Virus record (IMG/VR): IMGVR_UViG_3300042386_001233
Location: 1-64,000 of that record
Length of the DNA stretch: 64,000 nt
Direction: 5' to 3' (one strand)
Origin: a virus
The translations under genes were made by a program, and so were the position numbers. This document shows, one piece after another, positions 45,482 through 56,200 of the stretch. The notes beneath the pieces were generated by a model, which was not told the origin of the DNA, ran no database searches, and worked only from the letters and a program-made list of their open reading frames with translations. The stretch's first letter is position 1; each line of letters begins with the position of its first letter.

Positions 45482-48400
45482 ATGCTAGATATTATAGGAT
45501 TAAATTCCGCAAACTATAACAATTGTATAGAATGGAGATATATCCCAGGAGATTTAACTACTGTTGGATATAACGGAGGTCCAAGTCAATACAATACATA
45601 TGATCAGTCTGGTAATATCTGGGAGTGGACAGAAGAGTTTGATACTATCAGTGTTGGCGGAAACGATTACTATTATAGAAGAATTCGAGGAGGTTCTTTT
45701 AGGGATAGTGCTCAAACTTTATCTTCTTTGTATACTCATTCAAGACATATTCCCGGTAGTGCCGAAGCAGACAATAATCTTGTTATTAAGGATAATATTG
45801 GTTTTAGGTTGATTTCTAGTGGAAATCCTTTATCTCTACAGCATTTTGTTAATGTTGGAGATATCAACAATTCTCCTCTGGTATTGACCGGAGATTATGC
45901 TGGTTCATATGGTTCTGTTAATTACGAGTATTTAATAAATCAAATACCTGTAACTAATGATGATTATGTAGTTTTTTTAAATACTGTTGATTCTAATGGG
46001 ACTAGGATTCAACTAAGCGAAACCTTCAATGCCTCTGGTCAATCTACTGCAAATAATCAAAATGTATTATATCATTTTTATATGTCTTCTGATCAAAGAG
46101 GTGGCATAGAGTTTAATAGTGGTGAAGTTGTTGGTAGAAAATATAAATCTAAAAGTAATATGGGCAATAAGCCTGTAAATTTTATTACTTGGTATATGGC
46201 TGCAAGTTATTGCAACTGGCTACATAACAAGGTTTCTGATCCAGATACTACCACAACTAATACGGGGGCTTATGACTTATCGTTAGATGATAATCTTATA
46301 GTTCGCGCTAATGATAGTTATTATAGCTTGCCGTCGGACAATGAATGGTTCAAAGCCGCTTATTACAAGGGCGGTTCATCAGATGCCGGTTATTGGACTT
46401 ATGCAACAAGGTCAGATTCTGATCCAACATGTATTGATGTTGACGAAAACGGAATAGGCCCATGGCAAAAATCTCAAGATTATGTTAGTATACCATTAAA
46501 TAATTTGGTTATCGGTAATAGTTATACTGTTAATTTCGAAATATCAAAAACATCACCGTATTCTGTAGATCTAGATAAGAATAGCTATTCTTTCATCGCT
46601 TCTGCTCCTACTGAGAGTGTTGTTGTTTGTGTCACTAAATATTTAATAGTAGATTTTGCTATTATAATATACTCATTAACAAATAATAATTCTGGACTAC
46701 TTGAATCTGTTGATTCTGTAGTTTTACAATGCTCTTCTAGAAATTCTTGTAAACTTACTCGCACCCCAACTCCTACTAAAACTGTTACTCCAACACCAGC
46801 AGCTAGTCAGAGTCCTACTCCAACAATAACTCCTACTCCGTCGAGAACTCCAACAATAACGCCAACAATTACAGTTACCTCAACTGCTACTCCAACAGTT
46901 ACTCGAACAGTAACGCCCACCCCGTCTCTTACAGCTTCTGAAACTGCTACTCCGACAGCCACAAGAACATCCACTCCCACGCCAACACCAACAATTACTG
47001 TAACAAGAACAGTAACCCCAACCATAACAGTAACTAGAAGCGAAACACCAACTCCAACAGTAACTAAAACAACAACACCAACTCCAACAGTAACTAAAAC
47101 AACAACACCAACCCCAGCAGCTAGTCAAACACCAACGCCAACTGTTACTCCAACAATAACAGCATCTAGAACCCCAACCACTACAGCTACTCCAACCATT
47201 ACCATTACTCCTAGTATTACTATAACTAGAAGCGAAACACCGACTCCAACAGTTACTAGAACAAATACTAGAACTCCAACAGTAACACCATCAGTAACAG
47301 CTTCATTAACTCCAACTATAACAGTAACTAAAACAACAACACCAACAGTTACTCCAACAGTCACCCCTACTCCATCAAGACCATTTGCTTTTGTCAGCAC
47401 ATGGAATACATTAAGTACTAGTACTGGTAGTAGTACGACTAGTCGAATTAAACTACCATTAATATTAGGTGGTACTTATAACTTTATTGTTAACTGGGGA
47501 GATGGAAATAGTAATAATATAACATCTTGGAACCAATCCGAGGTGACTCATACGTATGCTAGTACTGGTATTAAAACCATAACTATTACTGGAACTATCA
47601 AAGGATGGGAATTTAATAATAGTGGAGATAGATTAAAGATTACTAATATTAGCAATTGGGGTCCGTTGGATATGAATGTGACTGGCAGTTCCAGAAACTT
47701 TAATGGTTGTGCTAATTTAAATATTACTACTGGAGGATCTCCAGTTATGCCAACCAATTGTACTGGTATGTTTGAGGGTTGTAGTGCTCTTGTTGGAGTT
47801 GGCATTAACGATTTTAATATGGCGACCGTAACCAATACTTCATATATGTTCTCTTCTTGTTCGCTTTTTAATGCTCCAATTAATAATTGGAATACTAGTA
47901 GCGTAACTAATATGAGTGGCATGTTCTTTGAAGCTATTAGCTTTAATCAGCAAATAGGAACTTGGAATACTAGTAGAGTTACTAATATGAGCAGCATGTT
48001 TAATGGGGCTTCAGGTTTTAATCAGCCATTAAATACTTGGAATACTTCAGCAGTAACTAATATGAGTAGCATGTTTACTAGTACAGGGCAGTATAATCAA
48101 AGCATGAGCAGTTGGGACACCAGCAAGGTTACTAATATGAGTAGCATGTTTCTCAATGCTTTATCTTTTAATCAAGATATTAGTATGTGGAATATATCAT
48201 TAGTGGTATCTATGAATGATATGTTAAGAGGTACCAGTTTTAATCAAACCAACTACCATGCTTTACTTACTTCTTGGGGTAGTAGTACTACCCCCACTCA
48301 AAACAATGTTACTCTTGCTGTTGATCAAGAATATTCTTCAATAAATGCTACAATAGTAAGTAGAAGACTATATTTAATAAATACTAAGGGTTGGAATATT

Positions 48401-49228
48401 ATTGATTATGGTAATGAAACTAGTATGATAGTTAGATATAATAGTACAAATATTACTTGGCAGGTTAATAACGGTTGGCAATGGACGAATGAATTATACT
48501 CTATATTAAAACCACAAAATGATACCATAGTAGAAGTTAACTGGGGAAATGGACAAAATTTTGTATATAATTCGAGTAATGCTATATTAGCAGGAGTCTA
48601 TTCTCCTACTTATGCTGCTAGTACTACATATACCATTAGAATAACAAAAAGGAGTGGTACTGGACTTATTGAACTTGGCCCTTCTGCAAATCATACTGCC
48701 GGTCAGACGTATGGTATGCCACAATATTATACTCCATTTCAAAATAGCGTAACTGCCATAGATAGATTTGGTAGTAATATTAAACTTAGATCTGGAGAAA
48801 ATCACTTCGCCTATTATAATAATCTGGTTTCTGTTTCTAGTACGGACGCACCTATTAATCCATCAGATAATTCCTACCGTAATATCTTTCTTAACTGTTC
48901 AAACTTTGTTGGAACTGGTTTGAACAATTGGAATACTAGCTCTATAACTAATATGTTTGGTGCATTTCAGAATAATTCTAGTTTCACTTTTGATTTGAGA
49001 AACTGGAATTTATCTAATGTTACAGATATGGGTCAGATGCTGTTGAACGCTACTAGTTTTGGTACCGGCAACTACAGTTTTCTGTTGCAGCACTTAAATG
49101 ACAATAATACTAAAAATAATGTTCCTTTAAGAAGTAGTTCTAGATATTTTAATCAAGCCAGCGTAACTTCTGCAAGAGCGTCTTTGGTGGCAAGAGGATG
49201 GACTATTATCGATTTAGGAGCAATATAA
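45482..49228 (+). CDS. Large adhesin: permuted SUMF1-like, Pro/Thr stalk, BspA/DUF285 repeats
   Basis: A 1,248-residue protein; ATG 45482 (AGAGG about 8 bases ahead) is preferred to TTG 45476. Residues 28-110 hold the SUMF1 C-terminal half ('YNTYDQSGNIWEW', 'RIRGGSF', 'GFRLIS'), about 130-310 the N-terminal half ('FITWYMAASYCNWLHN', 'LPSDNEWFKAAYY', 'YWTYATRSDSDP'): permuted order. A divergent cysteine-repeat copy ends near 425. Residues 427-633 are a Pro/Thr stalk. About 635-980 has a WGDGN-type beta domain then at least five DUF285/BspA repeats ('W(N/D)TSxVTNMSxMF', 'FNQ'); a second, weaker set is at about 1110-1248. DUF285 and SUMF1 folds bind ligands, so host adhesion is likely. The stop overlaps the next start (TAATG). 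Confidence 0.72.
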   Translation: MLDIIGLNSANYNNCIEWRYIPGDLTTVGYNGGPSQYNTYDQSGNIWEWTEEFDTISVGGNDYYYRRIRGGSFRDSAQTLSSLYTHSRHIPGSAEADNNLVIKDNIGFRLISSGNPLSLQHFVNVGDINNSPLVLTGDYAGSYGSVNYEYLINQIPVTNDDYVVFLNTVDSNGTRIQLSETFNASGQSTANNQNVLYHFYMSSDQRGGIEFNSGEVVGRKYKSKSNMGNKPVNFITWYMAASYCNWLHNKVSDPDTTTTNTGAYDLSLDDNLIVRANDSYYSLPSDNEWFKAAYYKGGSSDAGYWTYATRSDSDPTCIDVDENGIGPWQKSQDYVSIPLNNLVIGNSYTVNFEISKTSPYSVDLDKNSYSFIASAPTESVVVCVTKYLIVDFAIIIYSLTNNNSGLLESVDSVVLQCSSRNSCKLTRTPTPTKTVTPTPAASQSPTPTITPTPSRTPTITPTITVTSTATPTVTRTVTPTPSLTASETATPTATRTSTPTPTPTITVTRTVTPTITVTRSETPTPTVTKTTTPTPTVTKTTTPTPAASQTPTPTVTPTITASRTPTTTATPTITITPSITITRSETPTPTVTRTNTRTPTVTPSVTASLTPTITVTKTTTPTVTPTVTPTPSRPFAFVSTWNTLSTSTGSSTTSRIKLPLILGGTYNFIVNWGDGNSNNITSWNQSEVTHTYASTGIKTITITGTIKGWEFNNSGDRLKITNISNWGPLDMNVTGSSRNFNGCANLNITTGGSPVMPTNCTGMFEGCSALVGVGINDFNMATVTNTSYMFSSCSLFNAPINNWNTSSVTNMSGMFFEAISFNQQIGTWNTSRVTNMSSMFNGASGFNQPLNTWNTSAVTNMSSMFTSTGQYNQSMSSWDTSKVTNMSSMFLNALSFNQDISMWNISLVVSMNDMLRGTSFNQTNYHALLTSWGSSTTPTQNNVTLAVDQEYSSINATIVSRRLYLINTKGWNIIDYGNETSMIVRYNSTNITWQVNNGWQWTNELYSILKPQNDTIVEVNWGNGQNFVYNSSNAILAGVYSPTYAASTTYTIRITKRSGTGLIELGPSANHTAGQTYGMPQYYTPFQNSVTAIDRFGSNIKLRSGENHFAYYNNLVSVSSTDAPINPSDNSYRNIFLNCSNFVGTGLNNWNTSSITNMFGAFQNNSSFTFDLRNWNLSNVTDMGQMLLNATSFGTGNYSFLLQHLNDNNTKNNVPLRSSSRYFNQASVTSARASLVARGWTIIDLGAI
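46762..47382 (+). repeat. Pro/Thr-rich tandem repeat, stalk of adhesin
   Basis: About 620 bases encoding T-P-T-(V/I)-T-x-T type units ('TPTPTVTKTTTPT', 'TVTRTVTPT'). One stretch of about 39 bases (47045 and on) is repeated head to tail at 47084. It should be an extended rod and is a likely site of length change by recombination. Confidence 0.85.
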
Positions 49229-49674
49229 TGAGATTAATAAACAATATTAGCAAATACATGTATTACTATATATCGGAGAATCAAAGCTACGGGTTTCTTA
49301 ATTTTGGACAACAACTAGAGACAAATAAAAATATTGTTTCTTTTTTATCAGTTGAAGAATGGAAAAATCATATTAATACTGAACTAGCAACAGATATTTG
49401 GCTGAATGAAGATTTAAAAAAGGAACTAGAAGAGCAAACTAAAGATACAGCAAAACATAGCGATGTTGGATATTTAACAGCTTACAACTTTAGACTACCA
49501 GTAAATGAAGAAACTGATTCTAAGCTTAATCAACTATTATCGTCCAACACAGATCCTGTGCGGATAACTGCTATGTCGGGTGACGTTTATACTCTAAGCA
49601 AAGCCGATCTAATATCTTTGATTGATCAATATACAAAAGACAAACCCTTATATCTAGCTATGGTAGAGAAATAA
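49228..49674 (+). CDS. Unknown tail-region protein
   Basis: A 148-residue protein; ATG 49228 (TAATG overlap with the upstream stop, GGAG at 49218) is preferred to ATG 49198 inside the neighbour. It has an aromatic N-terminus ('ISKYMYYYISENQSYGFLNFG'), a charged helical middle ('WLNEDLKKELEEQTKD') and 'VRITAMSGDVYTLSKADLISLIDQ'. I know no family. It lies between two permuted-SUMF1 proteins and may be an accessory or assembly factor for them, by analogy with small genes beside fibre genes. Confidence 0.5.
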   Translation: MRLINNISKYMYYYISENQSYGFLNFGQQLETNKNIVSFLSVEEWKNHINTELATDIWLNEDLKKELEEQTKDTAKHSDVGYLTAYNFRLPVNEETDSKLNQLLSSNTDPVRITAMSGDVYTLSKADLISLIDQYTKDKPLYLAMVEK

Positions 49675-49675
49675 T

Positions 49676-51226
49676 ATGTTATTAACTTGCAATAGTGCTA
49701 ATTACGGAAGCAGAGCAGACTGGAATACGTTAGATGGCAACGTATCAACAGTTGGCTCTAATGGTAAAAGTAGCTACTATGGCACTTTTGATCAAACTGG
49801 AAATGTTAATGAGCTATTAGACACTATTAGCGGTAGCTATCCTGTGGTCCGTGGAGGCTCTTTTAATAACGACCAAACCTATCTAACTAAAACATGGTTT
49901 AGCACCCAGGCTCTGGATGGGAAAAGTAGCAATATAGGATTCAGAATAGCAAAAGCATCTTCAAGCATAGATTCCACAAACTACGTATTAGTTGAAAATG
50001 CTGAAAATAATGGAGATAGTAGCAATAATGATTTTGGTAGAGTTAATTATAGTTATCAAATAAAAAAATATTTAGTAACAAATAGTGAATATGTAGAGTT
50101 TTTGAATGCCATTTCTACTAAACCAAATGGATTAGAATTATGGCGTGCTGATATGGGAGACCCTAATAGGAGAGGTGGTATAAGCCGCACTTTAGTTAAC
50201 ACATCATATGTCTATGCCGCTCTGCCAAACATGGGAAACAAGCCAGTCAATTATATCAATTGGTTTAATGCTGTTAGGTACATCAACTGGCTTCATAATG
50301 GTAAGCTTACTGGAACACCAACAGCTGGAACCACAGAAAGTGGTGTTTATACATTATCTAATAATATAATTCAGGGTACTAATAAGCCATCACCAGCTAA
50401 TAAAAATTCATACTGGCTTCCTTCTGAAGATGAGTGGTATAAAGCAGCATACTATGACCCTAATAAAAACGGACTTGGTTTACCAGGATACTGGACTTAT
50501 GCAACAATGTCTGATTCTGTTCCTGATGCTGCTGTTGTTGATGCGGCAGGAACAGCAAACAATACATATAGTAATCCTAATATTTGTATTAGCCCCACAC
50601 CAACCCCAACAGTTACGCCGTCTATTACGGCGTCTCCAACAGTTACTCCTAGTATAACGGTGTCGTTATCTTCAACAGCAACTGTTACTCCAACAGTAAC
50701 TCCAACTATAACTATTACATCTAGTGTTACTCCTACTAAAACACCTACTAAAACACCAACCATGACTCGCAGTTTAACTCCAACACCAAGCCTAACTGCT
50801 AGTGTTAGTCCTAGTATTACTGTTTCAATATCTCCGACCAGAACCCCTACAATGACTAGGACTCTAACTCCAACAGTTACTCCTACTGCTAGTGTCACGG
50901 TTACTCCTTCAAAAAGTTTATGTGCTCAGAAGAAATTAGGAGAATTATTATATCAAAGTGCTGTTTATGTAAATGATGACATTCAAGTATTACATAAAGG
51001 ATTTTTATTACAAGGTAAATTATCTCCAAACGTTAGTTTACTATCTGAGCAACCTAATGCTTCTCCAACGCCGACCAATACTGTTAGTCCAACGAATACT
51101 CCAACCATAACAGTTACCAGAACGTTAACGGCAACCCCTACCCTAACTAGAACATTAACGCCAACTCCTACCACAACAAGTACACTGACACCAACACCAA
51201 CTCCTACTCCGTCATCTAGCGGTTAG
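49676..51226 (+). CDS. Permuted SUMF1-like protein with Pro/Thr stalks
   Basis: A 516-residue protein, nearest to the minimal form of the permuted domain. Residues 26-90: 'VGSNGKSSYYGTFDQTGN', 'VRGGSF', 'GFRIAKAS' (canonical C-terminal half). Residues about 125-285: 'KKYLVTNSEYVEFLNA', 'YINWFNAVRYINWLHNG', 'WLPSEDEWYKAAYYDP', 'GYWTYATMSDSVPD' (canonical N-terminal half). Two Pro/Thr repeat stalks (about 306-413 and 462-516) flank a 48-residue segment. FGE catalytic cysteines are lacking. It would be a short, lectin-like tip on a stalk; function inferred. Confidence 0.7.
   Translation: MLLTCNSANYGSRADWNTLDGNVSTVGSNGKSSYYGTFDQTGNVNELLDTISGSYPVVRGGSFNNDQTYLTKTWFSTQALDGKSSNIGFRIAKASSSIDSTNYVLVENAENNGDSSNNDFGRVNYSYQIKKYLVTNSEYVEFLNAISTKPNGLELWRADMGDPNRRGGISRTLVNTSYVYAALPNMGNKPVNYINWFNAVRYINWLHNGKLTGTPTAGTTESGVYTLSNNIIQGTNKPSPANKNSYWLPSEDEWYKAAYYDPNKNGLGLPGYWTYATMSDSVPDAAVVDAAGTANNTYSNPNICISPTPTPTVTPSITASPTVTPSITVSLSSTATVTPTVTPTITITSSVTPTKTPTKTPTMTRSLTPTPSLTASVSPSITVSISPTRTPTMTRTLTPTVTPTASVTVTPSKSLCAQKKLGELLYQSAVYVNDDIQVLHKGFLLQGKLSPNVSLLSEQPNASPTPTNTVSPTNTPTITVTRTLTATPTLTRTLTPTPTTTSTLTPTPTPTPSSSG
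50592..50913 (+). repeat. Pro/Thr-rich repeat
   Basis: Codes for units such as 'TPTVTPSITASPTVTPSITV' and 'TPTKTPTMTRSLTPTPS'. The reverse-strand frames here are only complements of the repeat. Confidence 0.8.
51061..51222 (+). repeat. Pro/Thr-rich repeat, C-terminal stalk
   Basis: Codes for 'SPTPTNTVSPTNTPTITVT' and similar up to the stop; second stalk of the same protein, after a 48-residue non-repeat insert. Confidence 0.8.
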
Positions 51227-51251
51227 TATTTATACAAGGACTTAGGACTTT

Positions 51252-53282
51252 ATGGTATATTCTCAAGACTTTTTAGACGCTACATTAGATAATATTAATA
51301 ATATAACAGCTATGACTGCAGGATCAACATCGAATGGTCCGGTCGTACAGGTGTTGTTCAATGGTAGCGGGGTTCATAGTGTGGGCGGACCAACACCATT
51401 TGTTGAAATATCAACATCTGTTGAAAGCAATTCTGTTGGTATTCCAGAATCAACAACTACCAAAATAACACTAACTGGTAAAATTGTTAGACCACAAGCA
51501 GCTAGTGCCACAGGTAGTGGTATTAGTCATGTATTGAGCGGTATTAAGGGTTTAGAGAATTTATTTAAACCAGATTCTTTTGGTAACTTTGAAATTACAT
51601 GTAATTCTAGTAGTGCTGGATCAAGTTCATCTACTCCTAGTAATCTTTATGGTATTAGTGGAGTTAAGGTTGTTAGTATAGATATTGGTAAAACTAGTGA
51701 TAATTGGGTACAGACAGCTGACTATACGATAGTATTAGAAGGATACAAAAGCGCAATATCAGGTTATTCTGTAAAGGGATTAGTCGATTCATGGAGTGTA
51801 GAATCATTAGAAGACTATACATATAGTAATTTTACAATTAATGGAATAACACAAAAACTAGAATATCATAACCCCAACTTAAAACCGACAGCACCATCAC
51901 CTAGTGCTCCACAACCAGTTCAAACCCAATCTGGAGGATCTAGTGGAGGAATGAGTCCGAATATTAATAATGCTACATTAAATGTTGTTAGTATTCCACA
52001 ATTTAAAGTTAGTCATACTGTTAGCGCGATTGGAATACCAAGTGGCACTGGTTCTAATACTGGTTTAATGAATTCGGTCTATTTAAATGCTAAAAACTGG
52101 GTAGAATCTAGACTAAATCTTAGTTTAACAGCCAATACCAGCATCCCTAGTGGCGTAATTTCTCTTAACGGATCGTCTACCCCTCCGTATCATTTAGCTA
52201 CAGGATATCTATATAATCATATTCGTAATACTAATTTTAGTATAATGGAAGGCAAATATGAAGTAGTAGATAATTGGATAGCTATGCCAACAGGTATTGG
52301 TTTCGTAGAAGACTACTCTATAGATATGTCTACTGACGAAAAATATCTTCATACTATTAGTGTTAAAGGAGAAATTAGAGGATTATCTTTAGGCGGTCTT
52401 TTTGGTGGTTCTGGTCATACTCATGTGACTACAGGAAATCAGATTAATATTCCTCTGATAACAGGATATGGAGGAACCGCAGGTGGTGCACTAAGTCATA
52501 CTGTTCCAGATGTTACACCATTAACAGGAAGTCAAGCAGGAACTATAACATCAAATAAATATCAAAACGCATTAAGTGGATGGATATATGATATTAAACC
52601 ATATTTATATCGTAGAGCTTGCGTAGCTATGAGTACTGCTGATAGAACTGTTGGATATGTTGCTCCATACAGCGTCGGCTCGGCTGCTCAACCACCCAAT
52701 AATCCTGTTTATGCTAAGCACGGTTTATTAAATATTATTCCAGTATCAACTTCAGAATCTCATAATACTCGTAAAGGTACTATTTCTTATTCTTATGATT
52801 TTAATAATAAGTTCACTATGATTAGTGGAGTAATTGCAGAAAGCGTAAACATAGAAGATAGTGGTCCGGTTGATGTTATAGGAGAAGCTTTCGTATTAGG
52901 TCGTGCTCTTGGGCCGGTTTTACAAAACCTTGGAACAAAAACCACAGCAAAAAAGAGCGTATCTATAGAAGTTACTGTTGTTCCACCATCTAGTTTGGCC
53001 GGATTTTTCATGCAGAATAATGTTTGTCCATTGTGGACAGGAGGAACAATATTTACTACTATTACAGGCATATTGGAGGCTTTAAAACCATTCGGAGATA
53101 GAGCATCATCATTTATTGGAAGTTCTGCTGTTACTCGTGTGGGAAGCGCAACCAACGCCGAGGGACAAGTATTCGTATCTCAAGACAACCAAAGTTGGGA
53201 TCCTACTAATGGGAAATATGTTCGCTCTGTTGCTTGGAATTATCAACAATGTACAAATTCTAGGAACTGGTTAAATCACTAA
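51252..53282 (+). CDS. Putative tail-tip/baseplate structural protein
   Basis: A 676-residue protein, beta-rich, with no catalytic motif. It shows two domain-like parts joined by a Pro/Ser/Gly linker at about 215-240 ('APSPSAPQPVQTQSGGSSGG'). The first part has 'VVSIDIGKTSDNWVQTADYTIVLEG', the second 'IMEGKYEVVDNWIAMPTG' and 'FVEDYSIDMSTDEKYLHTISVKGEI', both typical of strands with a conserved turn in distal tail or hub-like proteins. It precedes the hub-like gene by 2 bases. Place and beta-content suit a distal tail protein; family not proven. Confidence 0.45.
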   Translation: MVYSQDFLDATLDNINNITAMTAGSTSNGPVVQVLFNGSGVHSVGGPTPFVEISTSVESNSVGIPESTTTKITLTGKIVRPQAASATGSGISHVLSGIKGLENLFKPDSFGNFEITCNSSSAGSSSSTPSNLYGISGVKVVSIDIGKTSDNWVQTADYTIVLEGYKSAISGYSVKGLVDSWSVESLEDYTYSNFTINGITQKLEYHNPNLKPTAPSPSAPQPVQTQSGGSSGGMSPNINNATLNVVSIPQFKVSHTVSAIGIPSGTGSNTGLMNSVYLNAKNWVESRLNLSLTANTSIPSGVISLNGSSTPPYHLATGYLYNHIRNTNFSIMEGKYEVVDNWIAMPTGIGFVEDYSIDMSTDEKYLHTISVKGEIRGLSLGGLFGGSGHTHVTTGNQINIPLITGYGGTAGGALSHTVPDVTPLTGSQAGTITSNKYQNALSGWIYDIKPYLYRRACVAMSTADRTVGYVAPYSVGSAAQPPNNPVYAKHGLLNIIPVSTSESHNTRKGTISYSYDFNNKFTMISGVIAESVNIEDSGPVDVIGEAFVLGRALGPVLQNLGTKTTAKKSVSIEVTVVPPSSLAGFFMQNNVCPLWTGGTIFTTITGILEALKPFGDRASSFIGSSAVTRVGSATNAEGQVFVSQDNQSWDPTNGKYVRSVAWNYQQCTNSRNWLNH

Positions 53283-53284
53283 TT

Positions 53285-56200
53285 ATGCCAACAAGACCGT
53301 GTAGTTCTGAACCTAAACAGATTGCTCAAACATTATTTTTAGGAGCTAGCGTAGCCAGCTATAGCACTAATATTGGTTGGGGTAGTCAACCATCTCAAAT
53401 TACTGTTAATCTTATAGAGGATGAAGTTGCACCAAAATGTTTGCCAAATACGAATGGAAATCCTACTGGTCAAACATATAATCAGTTTGTTGCGTCGTCT
53501 CATGGCAGTACAGATGATCATTATCATACTTGTGCTGGTGCGAGTAACATTGATTGTTATATTGACAAGTATACTGGAGCAGCCGCTACTTCAACTACTC
53601 CTGTTGAAAATCGTATTTTACCAGGAAAAGTTTACTATAATTTAGACTCTACTACTGGCACCTTAAAATCTCGCTATTGGAAAAAGCCAGATCCAGGATT
53701 TTTTGGAAATAGCACAAAAATAGACAGAGCAGGAGCTGATCAAACTGCTGGAACAATAACCTATAAATATGATATTATTGATACTCCTGTTTATTTTAAA
53801 ATGGGTAATTTTACTTTTGGTGGTTTTGTACAATCTTGGTCAAGAAATTTAAATAGTGGAGGAAAACAATACAGTGTTATAATTAATGGTCCATCAGCTA
53901 TTTTAAAATCTTGTTATGTCATAGTAGATAAATTTACTGGAGCTATTTTTAGCAGAAACACAAATTCATATTATGGTACTCCTAAAAATTATACCAAAGT
54001 TAATTCTGATGTTACTTATGATAGTACCCTTTTACAAAGGGGGATTTTGCCTAATGTTTTTAATGCTTATGGTTTTTTAGAGTCTTTTGGAATAAATAGC
54101 TTTGGTGGTTCTGGCAAAAACGAAAATGGTATTAGTATCAACTATATTTTAGGGGCACTATCAGTATTAACATCAGTTGCTCCAGGAACTAGTCAAACAT
54201 TATGGGCTACTGGAACAGTTCTACCACGATCAGCCTTTTCACCATTTGGACGAATAGTGTCAAAATGTATGGCAAAAGACAAAGCAGATACTGAGTTATA
54301 TGACAATATAACAAATGGTTTTTCTTCATTTGGAGTTATTCCACCCCAACCGGCTAACATGGGCGCTCCTAATACTGAAGGTCGTGATAGATGTCAATTT
54401 GTTTTGGATTTAAATGATCTAATTTACTCAGATACTAACAGAACAATCAAAAGACTTCCGGATGATATTAGAATAACTGGGCCAGTAATGAGTATCATGG
54501 ACCTGATCGATACTGTTGCTGAAAAAACAGGACAAGACATTTTTATAGAAATGGTTCCCACTATTTTTAATAGTGTTGTTACCCATGTTATTAAAGTCAA
54601 GACTATATCTCGTTTACAACAACCTAGGCCCAACATTATTGAAAACACAATAAAAAAAATGGAATGTGAGGGATATTATATATCCTCAAACTCTTTTGGA
54701 AAAGAAAAAAATGAAACTCCAGCACGAGCCATGATTATTGGTGGACAACAACAAAGGTTATATCAGGTTAAAAGCTATAGATTAGCATATTCTCAATCTA
54801 ATTTTATTTATAATCCTAAAACTGGTTCTTTTGTCAACTATAGAGTATATAACCAGCCAGTTACTACTGCTTCTTCATTAGCACCATTTAATAATGCTAA
54901 TCAGTATGGTCATGGGAAAATAAAACCTGCAAATTTTTGTACTACTCGTAATAAGCCGTTAACAGATTATCTAAATAGCGACTACGATTTTTCTTATCAC
55001 GATATTGTTAACGACGAAGATAAGATTGTTGGAGCATCGGCTACTTTTACGTCTGGAGATAGTACATGGGCAGATACAAACGAAACAGGTAGTGGACTAA
55101 ATTGCATTCACGGTAATTATGCTAGCACTATAAAACTAAGACCTAACAATGCTCCGACCGCAAGTGAAGATAGATGGATACCATTATATATGGATACTAT
55201 CTGTCCATTTTTTGGATTTGTGAACGACGACACTGCTACAATTTCTGTTAATTCAACAAATTCTGATACAAATACTGATCAGAGAAGAATTCGTCCAGTA
55301 TGGTTAGATGCATGGACCGGACAAATCAATGTTGTAATCAATGTTAGCGAATTACCAGAACTAAACGTAAGTTTAACCAAAGCTAGTCTTGGCTCAAGTT
55401 TTACCCTACCATATAGCAACACCCGTTCTATACCCGGTGGGCAAAAAATATTTAATAGTACCGGAGAACTTAGTTCTCTACCAAATACTGAATATTTTTA
55501 TATCACAGAATCTGAAATAAGAGCAGCATTAGCTGGTTTTGATAATTTTTTAGTTTATTGTTTATCTAAAACATACAAGCCAGATCTTATAGAAATGGTT
55601 AGAAGGGCGTATTTTTTACAAACAAAAAACAAACTTACAGGATTGGGAGTTAGTGCTGCTGAAGCTGATTCAATAGCACATAAAGAAACAGATTGGTATT
55701 GGAAATTAATGGGTGGGAATATAGGCGGCGACTCATTATATCCAGTGCCTATTAGTCCAGATAAAAGCGATGGAAGTCAGTATATTCAAGAAAAGGCATT
55801 ACAAGATCTAAAGTTATTACATAAATTTGTAAGCGAAGTTGGTAAGCATTATGGTAAAAAATACATGGTTACAGCATGGAATTTACAAGCTTATAAAGAC
55901 GAAAGTTTATTTGGCGCTGCTTTTAGTACAACCCAGGGATATGGTTATATTTTTTCTGGAGATGGTAAGCTAACATATAACTATACTCCAACCAACGATG
56001 GAGCTTGGGAAGAATATGGTAATATTATTGATGATAGTATTGTTGTTGGAAGTCCAGAGTGGTATTCTATAACAGATGAACAGGGAAAAATTAAGCCATT
56101 ACTAGGATATAATAATAATTATAATTTTGATCATGTTAGATATGCAAAATGTGTAACTGCTAATAATGCTAATTTTAGGAATGTCAACAATGAGTGGAAT

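Noticed and set aside
46807-47400. Long reverse-strand frames rich in Val/Gly over the Pro/Thr repeats (also at 50497-50898 and 50983-51174)
   Set aside because: They are only the complement of the ACx-CCx repeat codons of the + strand genes, with no start signals of their own.
33089-51226. True formylglycine-generating enzyme activity for the SUMF1-like domains
   Set aside because: The conserved cysteine pair of the active site is missing in all three copies, and the surrounding genes are structural.
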